DNA from: Ryuthela nishihirai
Taxonomy: Eukaryota > Arthropoda > Arachnida > Araneae > Heptathelidae
Direction: 5' to 3'
DNA: 64,000 nt
Assembly (NCBI GenBank): GCA_038380435.1
Contig: JAWZYU010000005.1
Location: 41,438,001 to 41,502,000 of the forward strand
Of the stretch, positions 39,501-51,500 are shown piece by piece. The translations under genes were made by a program, and so were the position numbers. Under the pieces are notes generated by a model. The model did not search any database, had not been told where the DNA came from, and saw only the letters and a list, made by a program, of their open reading frames with translations. Every line of letters begins with the position of its first letter. Position 1 is the first letter of the stretch.

Positions 39501-42500
39501 AGAAGGATCTGAGAGGATGGCAGGACCTCAGCAGAAAAACGACACAGACATCCATGCCTTACCCGGGGCTCGAACCCAGGTCCCTTAGATCAGTAGCCAA
39601 GCGCGCTAACTACTCGGCCATGGGACGGCTACAGGTAAGTAAACTCAATGGATTCAGAATAACTAACACTTATTACAAGCAAGTTTCACCCGATGGGCTG
39701 CATAAGAATATGATTGATTATATATTAATTAACAGCAAAAGGGCTAGTTCTGTTAGGAATACCAGGATATATAGGGGATTTGAAATTGGATCTGATCATT
39801 ACCTTGTTAAAAGTGTCTTGCAACTTAAACTTAAAAAGTGTTGTGCTTGGGTTAAAAAATTTACCTTTAATACTGAAGCTCTGAAAGACCCAGTTATAGC
39901 TAAAGCTTACCATGATTGGTTACTTAGTCATTATGACAGTCATGGTTTGCTTACTACTGAAGTTGAGGAAGAATGGGGCCATTTTAAACAGGCTTTTTTT
40001 GACACTAAGAGTTTTTCTTTTAGGAAAAAAGGAGCAAAGGAGGCAGAATTATCTGAGTGATAAGACACTTGAGCTTATTTCAGAAAGAAAGAACTGCAGG
40101 AATGTCCTTAACCAATACCCTACTAGTCGTAATAGAAAGCATTACAGAGAGTTTAATAAACATGTAAAGGATCAGTTAGCTGCTGATAAGAATCTTTGGC
40201 TTGGCTGACAAAGCCGAGGAATCAGTTAAACAGCACAACAGCAGAGAGCTGTTTCAGATAGTTAATGTTTTGTGTGTTAGAAAACGGACAGGTATACAGG
40301 GATTGAAGGATAAACAAGGTAAAGTTTTAGAAGGTGAGAATTCTGTCATGGCTAGGTGGGCTGAGCATTTCACTGATGTTCTAAACAATATGGTTAGTTC
40401 TACTCCCATTGTTTGCAATGATGATAGATGCATTGGTGGCTTTAATGTTGGCCCTATAACACAATCTGTAGTTATATTGGTTATTTCTAAACTTAAACTT
40501 CATAAATCCCCAGAGGTAGATGAAATTACTACAGAAATGCTTAGAGCTGGAAATGTTTCGGTTACCACTTGGATGACTGAAATTCTGAATGTCTTTTTTG
40601 ATAAAGGCATGGTTCCTAAGGATTTTACCAGAGCTATTGTTATCCCTATTTTCAAAAAATCGCAGTTCTTGTGATAACTATAGGGGTATTAGCCTACTCT
40701 CTGTTCCAGGTAAAGTTCTTTCCATGATTGTGCATAATAGAATTAAGAATCTGGTTGACAGTCAATTGCGTGATGAGCAATGTGGATTCAGAAATGGTAG
40801 GGGATGTGTGGATCAGATATTTTCACTTAAGGATAATCTTGAGAAATGTTTAGAGTTTCAAAAACCTTTGGTTGCTAGCTTTGTTGATTTCAAAAAGGCT
40901 TTCGACTCTGTTGATCGTCATAATTTGTGGTTGATTGTGAGATCATATGGTATACCAGACAAGTTAGTTAACATAATGAAAGCTCTCTATAATAAGACTG
41001 AGTCGAGTGTGAGAGTTGGTAAGGCTTGTAGCAATTGGTTTAGCATTACTTCTGGTGTTCGACAAGGGTGCATTTTGTCTCCTTTTCTATTTAGTTTGGT
41101 TATTGATTATGTTATTCGAAATTCACTTCTAGGGAAAGATTTTGGCCTTAAATAGGCTGGAGATACGAAAATTTCTGATTTAGATTATGCTGATGATTTA
41201 GCCCTTTTGGCAAATGATGTTGATGAGATGAACTCTTTCATTCGAGCTGTTGATGAAACAGGTAGTAGAGTATGTTTGGTTATAAACATGGAGAAAACTA
41301 AAGTGATGAAAATTGGTGAAGTAGGCTGCGATTCAGTTAATCTGAATGGTTGCAGTCTTGAATAGGTGCCACAGTTTAATTTTCTTGGGAGCTAGATAAC
41401 TGATACTGGTGATGTGCAGCATGAGATTAACAGACGAATAGGGATTGCTGCCACACTTTAAGAATCTATGGAGAGTGTAGAGAAATATGCATGCACACTT
41501 ATCCCTCGATATACACGGTACTCAGTTCACACAATTTTGGCTTCGCACGGTCAAAAAATGCAACCAGTTTCGATTTACACAGTACTGACTGAGACGTACA
41601 TGGAAAGGAAATCTCAGTCAGTACCGTGTAAATCGAAACTGGTTGCATTTTTTGACCGTGCAAAGCCAAAATTGTGTGAACTGAGTACCGTGTAAATCGA
41701 GGGATAGGTGTACACCTAAAGGCTAAAATTAGACTGTATAATAGTTTGGTTCTTTCTAGGGTTAGTTATGTTAGTGAGACGTGGATACTTTATAAACAAG
41801 ATAACAGGAAACTAGATGCTTTTGATTCTAGATTCTTACGCAGTATCTTGGGCATTAGGTGGTTCAACTTTGTAACTAATGAAGTTAGGGAAAGGAGTTG
41901 GCAACCTCCTTTAAGCAGCATATTGTGCAGAGAGAGACTCCGTTGGTTTGGCCATGTTGCCTGTATGGATAATTATAGATTGGGGAATAGGGTTATGAAC
42001 AGTGTGCCTAAAGGCCTCAGAAAGAGGGGAGACCTAGGATGCAATGGACAGACAATGTCAAACAGGACCTTATTAGAATTGGTGTGCAGTGGCCAGATGC
42101 AGCAGATGTAGCTGAGGACAGACTTGCTTGGAGAACTAAATTGCACTGTCTGGTTGGACTTCTGTAGCCCATGGCTGCTTGAGGATGATGATGCGGTAAT
42201 GTTTAGTTCTTTCAGTCTTTCTTTCTAGCAAGATCCTTGGTAAATCACCATATTGAAAACAGTACTGACTCCCACACTCAAGAAAGCAGAGTTCTGAACA
42301 TCATACCTTCTAACCCTTACCTAACCATGCCCATTCACCATCCAGTAGCTGATGAGCTATCTAATTCAACTAATACCTGTTGCAGTGCTTTCTGTATTTC
42401 CAGTCTTTTGACTATGCATTATTAGTAGTGCACACAAGGCTCTCAAGCTTGAATATGATTAGTCACAGGAACAACTTTGGAAAAATCGCAAATGATATTT

Positions 42501-45500
42501 AGATATTTTTAGTTTTGATGTGTTTTATCATCTGAGTATACATGTATACACAACAATCTGATGGAGGAGAAATGGACTACTTCAATGTGCCAGGAACAGA
42601 ATGAGATTTTATCAGTCATTTCATCATAATTTGACAAATTTAGGTAAGTATTAAATATAATTTATTATTTTAACTGTTCATATAAACAGTAATTTTTGAT
42701 TTGATTAAAATTTTAAACAAATTAATACTATGAAGGTTATAATAATTATATTCACTTTATTTTTCATTATTCAATTTATTCTAGCTTCTGGTAAAAGCAA
42801 TCGTGAGGAAAAAACCTCAGTTATATAGTTTTCAGTCTTCTCTTCCAAATCTTCCTTTACCTTCTTTGAAGAATACAATGTGTAGGGTAAGTAACATTGA
42901 AAGAATTTTGTAATTTTATATTATGTTCACCATATTAAAAACTGCACTGACTCTCACACTCACAAAATAAATTATTAATAAAACTTCTGTAATACAAAAG
43001 GATATAATCCACTTTCAGTTAAAATTATAAAACAGCATGATGATACTGAAAAGACATGGATATTAAGATTTAAAAAACACCATGTAGACATTAAAATTAT
43101 ATTAGCAGGCAAAACTGATCAAATAGTGTTTATCATTAAGAAAGACTATGACACTAAAATAATTAAAATGTAATAAAGTCACTAACAAATCCTACACACT
43201 ACATACAAAGTATATTATATACAAGTTATATTTATCATTTTGGGGATTTTTATTTCCTGTTTGGCATCACAGTGCTCGTTTCCAAGAGTTAGGAGTTGCG
43301 CATGCGCAACTCCGAACTTTCGATTGTCACCCGCTAAAGAAAGGACAAAGACACCAAGGACACTCCCACTCTTGTGTCATAGCTTGCACCGCTCGACAAT
43401 TTATGCAAATGTCTTTCCCGGCGTGCAACATGATGTGCGGGCTTTGTACCTCTTGTTATAACCTGGTGACGTCACAGTAGCACAGAAGATGGTCGAGTAG
43501 AGAGAGTAGTACAGCACAGTTTAGAGGTTAGTTTTAGTTTGGAGTTTGTTGAAGATGTTTGTAGTAAGAAATGATGCAGTATCTTCTTCATTGAAGTTTT
43601 GGCGAGTGCTTTTTGGAAATAAATTGTTTGTTATTTAAACGTTTTGAATCTTTACTAATTTTTTTCTCTTGAGCAATGTTAGTTTGTTTTGATTGTCAAA
43701 ATTTTATGTTAATGCTAATCATTTAATATTTTTGAATTCTTACTCATTAACGCTCGCTGGTATTTTGAACCCTAATTAAACTTTATTTTTGGCAATTTGT
43801 CAATTATTGCCTGGCGCCCGACTCAGCTATCCAGAGCATGAAAATAATTGGATCAGACAAAGAGTCTGAACTTTAAAAGTATTTCATTTCTTTGGAGCGT
43901 TACATCTCCTCCTTCCCCTGTATCCGAATATTCCACAGATGTTTGCAAAAATTAAACTGCATAAATCTGATAATTCATTCAGACTTTTAATGTCTAAGAG
44001 CATATCACCAACATATAAGCTCAAGCAAGCACTCTACCATTTTTTAAAACGTTCCCACCTACTCAATATATTGCTAATGTAGCACAAGATGTAAGAACCA
44101 TCCTAAACACCTGTATCTCTTCAAACACAACCATGCATTGATTTGATGTATCACTATATCCTAGTACAGCAGTGTGACTGAAAACAGTTTGGTCACATGT
44201 CATTGGACCCATGGGTCAAGAGTACCTAGCCACCTCATCCAACTGGTTTGTGGTAAATGGAGAAACCTGGGTGTAGACTGACGACATACCCATGTGCTCT
44301 TTTTCTCTCTGGACTAATGGCTGATGCAGTAATGAAACATGTAGAAGAAACAGCCTTTGCTAAAAGTAAATTAAAGCTGACACCATAACTGCATTGCATA
44401 GATGATATTTTAATATTCTGAGATTACAGGTGAGGAATTATATAAACTTTTAGACATCTTTAATATATTGCATACCATAAAGTTTACATGCAATAATGAA
44501 ACAAACCAACAATTATCATACCTGGACATAATCATAACACATGAATAAAAATATAGTACAATGGTATACAGAAAACTTGCTTTTACACCAAACTTATATT
44601 AGCCAAATTAAACTACCAAATTTGTATGAAGCAGCAGCTTTCAATACTTATTTTTATCATCGTAAGGATTTAGATGAGGCATAGTACATCACTATGCCTC
44701 ATCTAAATCCTTACTAAGAAATGAAATTAACTACATTTGTGAAATAGGACAGGAAGCTGGATATGAAATACATTTTATATCGAAAATTTATGATCTGGTC
44801 AAATGCAAACGTAAGCACAACACTCAACCAACGCCAGCACAACAGCATTTCATAGCAAGAATCAGTTAAATCCAAGTATAGTATAACTTTCCCATACATA
44901 CCAGGTCTTTCACATTTACTAAATAATATCTTAAAGAAGTACGATAAGAAAGCATTTCACTCAATGACAAATGTAACAAAGAAAGTAGTATTTAATGACA
45001 GAGACATATAAACCCACAGGGGATATATATCAAAATTGAAGACCCACACCAATTACTACAAAGCAAAAATAACTATGTAAGGAATATGTATACAACAATC
45101 AATAATTGTATTATAAAAAAGTTAGTATAATAGATAATTTCTAAATTATTATTTAATAACTACAAAATATTAGTATGCAGATCTATCTAATATAACTAGT
45201 ATAGAAAAACTGTTTACCTTTATGGTTACATAAAAGCAGGTACCTATTTGGCAGTACATCAGATATTTGTTGACTTGATGTTAAATAATGTTGAAAGCAG
45301 CTTGCTGGTTAGTGCTGAGTGGTATTTAGCCACAGTTCTGCAGCCAATTTGTGGTATTTTGAAGGAATGTTGACATTAATTGAAATACCAGTCTGATATC
45401 ACCAGAAAGGCTTGCTTAAGTCCCAGCATTACAATAAAATAGCTAATATGATAGTATGTTAACAAAATATATGTTAATGTAGCTGACATCTGTTTGGAAA

Positions 45501-48500
45501 CCCCATTCCTCATAAAGAGGTAGTATATTCCCTGACTATTATACAGTGTAAACTGTTGAAATTATTTAACTAGTATGCTTTTATTTAAACTTAGCCATCT
45601 TGACAAGAAGAACCTTTTAAAGAAACTTTCCAATGCATATATAATAATTTCCAGTGCCTAAAGACATTCAAACATGAACATATAAACTTAAAGTACATTT
45701 ATACTAATAATATACTAACACATAATAAGAGCAATTAAACAAATTTGCAACATGCAAACACATATTGCACTTGAAAATAACAATAGCAAAATGAAATTAA
45801 AATCAGCTGAATCTGATTCCATTTAACACCCGACTTAAAGAGCACAAATGTGACATCTTAAACTACAAAAAACCACATTATCTCAAGCAATCGCCGAAAA
45901 CGATCTGCCCACTGATTTTCACTCTAAAATTATAGTATCCCCACCTACCAAATTCCAACTAACCGTCGCAGAAAATATCCTCATTAACGAAAAATTGACC
46001 TAACCTCAACACAGATATTGTCCCCCTCCCTCCAGCATGATGTCTGATACTTAGTGGATATAACATACACCTCAGAAATTCCACGCCCTCCTAAACACTC
46101 TTCTCTCTCATCGCCGATCCCCATTTGCCACCTGCAATAATACACACCCACCTAACCCTTTAGAACACCTCTATAATACCTCCTAAAATCGGCGATTAAT
46201 GTACCCCCCCCCCCCCCCCCATACACAAAAACTCCCAGTAGTAATACCAATACGCAAACCATTATTCAGACCCTCAATAACATAATTATCTTAACCCCAA
46301 TTTTTAGTTTACGAAATTTATTAATTCACTAAAAGTACCCCACTCATTATAAATATGAATTACTACCCACAAATAATGATGCTTCCCTCAACATATGCAG
46401 ATCTTGGCAATTTCCCATAATACCACACCCTCTCCCAACTACCGTTACATGCAGATCACATTACCGCCACCCACACTTCCGCCACCCACACTTCCGCCAA
46501 CCACTCCGATCCTTGGAGCTGAACCACTGACATGTCAAAATATGGCACCCCACCTCTCCCCCGTGCTCACCAACCAACTGCCTCTCCTGCATTAAGTTCC
46601 TCACTTCCCACTTCATGAAGCACCGATAGGAATGGCGTGAAATGCGTGTCGTGGATCTAAAACTTTTTTAAGCACTCTATGCTATCAAAAAGTAGAAGTA
46701 ATTATTTCATTCACCAATGTGAGTAGACCATTAGCAGCTGTCATCATTAGCACCTCTATAATACCTCCTAAAATCGGCGATTAATGTACCCCCCCATACA
46801 CAAAAACTCCCAGTAGTAATACCAATACGCAAACCATTATTCAGACCCTCAATAACATAATTATCTTAACCCCAATTTTTAGTTTACGAAATTTATTAAT
46901 TCACTAAAAGTACCCCACTCATTATAAATATGAATTACTACCCACAAATAATGATGCTTCCCTCAACATATGCAGATCTTGGCAATTTCCCATAATACCA
47001 CACCCTCTCCCAACTACCGTTACATGCAGATCACATTACCGCCACCCACACTTCCGCCAACCACTCCGATCCTTGGAGCTGAACCACTGACATGTCAAAA
47101 TATGGCACCCCACCCCTCCCCCGTGCTCACCAACCAACTGCCTCTCCTGCATTAAGTTCCTCACTTCCCACTTCATGAAGCACCGATAGGAATGGCGTGA
47201 AATGCGTGTCGTGGATCTAAAACTTTTTTAAGCACTCTATGCTATCAAAAAGTAGAAATAATTATTTCATTCGCCAATGTGAGTAGACCATTAGCAGCTG
47301 TCATCATTATTTTAAAACCCACTAAGACATCACTTGCTGGCAAGAACGTTGAATTTTAAATTTCTCACCGAGAGCATTCGAAGAATCTCGCTTTAATAAT
47401 TGATACTTGATAGCATAGTCCATGTGTCGAAGTGCTTTAATTTCTGCACTGTGTACCTCTACTGTAATCACCAAAATGGAGAATTAAGTTGAGACCTTCG
47501 AATTCAATGTGCAATAGTTGAAAGTTAACACCATTAGATGGACTGGTAACCTTAAATCATCGACATTAGAGGAAATGATGACTGCAGTGGGTGAAAAGTG
47601 CCCCAACTGAGAAGATATTAAGTGACTGTACCAGCCATTGCAAAATCAACCATACAGCATCAACTTTGCTGAATTACACAGATTGACCAACAACATATTC
47701 AGAGTGTGTCAATTTTGGTAGCATCGAGGCTGAAATATCAATGCCAAACAGTAACATCAAGGCAGAAGCATCAGTGCCAAGAAATAACAGTGTGAATCAG
47801 CACTAAAGTCGGCAGTACTGGTAATATACTATTCATCTACTATGTCTCCTTTATACTAAAAGATAGACTTTAGTAGAAATAAGAACTTAAAGCTTACTTT
47901 CTGGGATATTGTGTTAGACAATATACCTTTGAATTGAATAAAATGTGGCCTGTAATTTCTGGGCTGGGGAGATAGTGACTTGGATTTTAATGTACAGCTA
48001 AATATCATGGAAAATTAAATTAGTAGTAACTAGCTGTGGTTTGTAATTCATTTAATATTTCACAATATCACTGTTAGAGATTTATGTCTCCTGTGTTGCA
48101 GCAAGTGATGTTAAAATGATTCGATGGTGATAGTTCGTTCTATGTATCACACAGTTAAAGGCTTAGGTATATTTACCACTATGGGAGAATGATCCTTGGT
48201 TGGTGGCTGGTACACTCACCATAGTTGCTGCCAAGGCTTATGCTCAGTTGTTGCTGTGCTTTAGTCATCGGTACACCGGTCCAATAGCATTGCTGGGTGG
48301 TCATTGGCACTATCCTTTGATGCACGGAATGTTCATCTGTTTAGCACTTCAGCGTTGTTTTTCTAAGTGTGCTGCAGGATAATAAACTATGGGGCTCGGT
48401 CACAGTGATGTTCTTCCAGCTTTAACTATGATGGTTGTAGAGGGCCATCTGCTGCTTTACACATTTGACATATATTCTTCAGCATAATTCATTTTGTCAG

Positions 48501-51500
48501 TCTGCTTTGCCAACATCTTCAGATGCTATCAACTCCTTGGCAGATGGAGTTGATATAATGCTGTCCCTCCAATGGTGCTTCTATAACTTAAACCGGAAAT
48601 TATGTAGTAGCAAGTTCCAGGCAGGTGGGAAGGGGGTCAGTTGGTGTTGCATAGTTCTTTTTTAAGGTTTATAATTAAATTTTTCATGTAGTTTAGTTGA
48701 AATTTTGTGAGTGGAGATGCTATTATTTTATAATTGAGTTTAGTTGCTGTTAGGTTGTTATGAATTATTGTTTGCGTTAGGGCTGTATGGCCTATTTTTT
48801 TCTAAATGTCTGTTTTTCGTGTTCAGTGATGTGATTGTCAATTTGTCTATACGTTTTCCCTACGTAGTTATTTTCGTTTTTTAGTATGCTTGTAGTAGTA
48901 GTTGTGGGTTGTCAATTTTTATGTTATATATTCCTCCTGTGGATTTAATTTTGTCCCTGTTGTTAAGTACAACTTTCTTTATTGTATTTGTTATAGAGTT
49001 AAGAGCTTTCATATTGTAATTCTTTAAGATGTTATTTTGTGAATGTGAGAAGCCTGGTATGTATGGGAAGCCTATAGTGTAATTAGGTTTAACTGATTCT
49101 TGTTGTACTGTGTTGGTTGAGTGCTGTGGTTAAGTTTGTATTTGGCTTGCTTATGAATTTTTGTTATGAATTATTTCTCATAGCCAGCTTCTTGGCCTGT
49201 AAATATAGTTAATTTCATTTCTTAGTAAAGCTTTAGATAATGCATAGTGATGTGTTCTATAAAAATATGTGTGGAAAGCTGTTGCTGTATATGAAGAGAT
49301 GGTGCTTAGATTTAGTTGATATTAGATTTTGTGCGAAAGTAGGCTTTTTGTACACAATTTTATTTCATTTTCAATTATGTGTTATCATTATGTCTACATA
49401 TGGTAATTTCTGGTTGGTTTCATTGATGCTTGTAAACTTTATGGTGGGTAAGATGTTATTAAAGATGTCTAAAAATTTATATAATTCTTCTTGGCCATGG
49501 TCCCAGAATAATAAATATTGTCTATGTCAGTGGTTCTCAACCTTCTATGCTTCACATACTCCCTGGAAATGTGTATGTAACTGGCGTACCCTTGTATAGA
49601 TAGATAAAACTGTAGTTATAGTATAACAATGGGAATAAAATAAAATGTTTATCAGTAGTAGAGAATACATATCAGTAGGTAAACATGGAACTCGTGAAAT
49701 AATAAGCTGAAAAAAATTGGTTTTGCCATGAATGGGATTCAAACCCACGTTTCCAGGAAACATGCCTTTTATAACATGCCTATTATATATACACATTAAA
49801 TTTTGTATTCATAAATTATATATAATGTTAAACACAAAAAATGGCATAAACAATTTAACAAATCTTATAAAATTATAAACATTTTACTGGGTAATCAGTG
49901 AAATGGACTTGTTACTAGATCTAGCGACTTTTGAGCTCTCATGGCATACCTCAAAAAATTTTACTGCATACCCCACGTTGAGAACCCCTAGTCTGTGTAA
50001 CATAGATATAGTGTCAGTTTAAGTTTACTTTTAGCTAGAGCTGTTTCTTGTACATGCCTTATTACCACCCAGCAATGCTGTTGGACTGGCAAACTGCCGA
50101 CAACTAGAGCACCGCAGAAACTAGGGTGAGTATACCAGCCACCAGCCAAGGATTATTCTGCTGTAGTGGTAAATATATCTAAGCCTTTAACTGTACAATA
50201 CATAAAATGAGCTATCACCATCGAATCATTTTAGCATATTTTGCTGCAACACAAGAGACATAAATCTCCTAACAATGATAATTGTGAAATAAATCGTTTA
50301 TTTATTATTACTTGCTCTGTTCACTTGTACCCATTGTTGATTTTATACCTATTTCGGTTTCTTTTTTGTGTCCTGTATCGTTTTGTTCCTTTTCCCCTTT
50401 GTGTGTTGTTTTTTAACCTTGGTTGCCGGTTTCATGACTTTTATCTGTTAACCTTTTACTGTATATTTGTTTGGTGCAATATGGTCTTAGCTACTGTGCA
50501 TGGAACTAACTTAACTAACATAAATAAAATAGAAAAACTCCAGTATATAATAGCTAAAAATATTATTCTGTTTCGTTTGGGAAAAAAAGTATGAAACTTC
50601 CACAGAAAGATTAAAATTTTTAGACCTTTTATCCTACAGTAATTTATATAAATATAATTTAATAATTAAAATTTTTTTGACGAATCTTACAAACTAAAAA
50701 TTCAACACAATATAAATACAAGACTTCAAAACCAATGGCCTGGTGCTGATTATTATGTGTTGTGTTTTGCGAATTTATTTGATGTACACCATATCTGTGG
50801 CTGAATGACATGTTTAATTTAGTTTATTCATTTTCCTGCAGATAAGCTATTTAGCTTTGCGAGTCAAATGGTAAATATATATTTGTATTCTTTACTCTTA
50901 TGAATAAAAATTATATTCTTAAAAAAAAAAGAAAGAAAAACCATTACCACGTGAAGTTGCTCTTATGAATAAAAATTATATTCTTAGAAAAACCAGTACC
51001 ACGTGAAGTTGACTACTACTCAGCAGGGATGTCATCATCAGGGGTAATGATTTGGTAGATGCTGCTGCTAATTTGGCTAAGCTACTGTTCCATATCTAAG
51101 CTTCTGGTATGGCTTTACCATAATGCTATGGTTATAGTGACATGATTTTACTATTAGAATTACTGAGAATGCTTCATTAGTGCAATTCATAGCTCAATTA
51201 AGTTAAATGCATTAATACCTCTAAGGTTCTAATATATTAACACCGCTTTTTTGCTGGATGGACATAGCGTCACATTTTATATAGTATAAACTAATATTCC
51301 AAAATATATAATCGCTAATTTCATTATCAGTTTTTGGCCTGCCCTCCTTCACAGTGTAATACTCCAAAACGTATGTTACTTTCTTTACTATGGACCTTGT
51401 AATTGATCCAAAATTTATGTTAAATTACTGGATAGCTCAGGCACCAGGCAATTGATCTTGCCAATAAAGTTAAATGAGGATTTTTAGTATGATCAGCATT

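Larger units (their letters stand above)
34191..42784 (+). other. CPT1 intron after coding exon 3
   Basis: 8.6 kb, GTAAGT to CTAG. The stretch 34810-36630 is AT-rich with no recognised element. 37285-38178 is GT-rich and C-poor on the + strand with no ORF of note. 42195-42784 shows nothing recognisable. RTE, SINE, minisatellite and MITE elements are listed separately. Confidence 0.85.

Noticed and set aside
45820..45900. [15 protein letters not shown], similar to the end of a GIY-YIG domain
   Set aside because: Only one short motif in frame, far from the Penelope remnant's own endonuclease region; could be chance.
50241..50594. 117-codon ORF with hydrophobic segments as a possible membrane protein
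   Set aside because: Starts in the inverted repeat arm and ends in a LINE-like C-terminal motif; better explained as repeat read-through.
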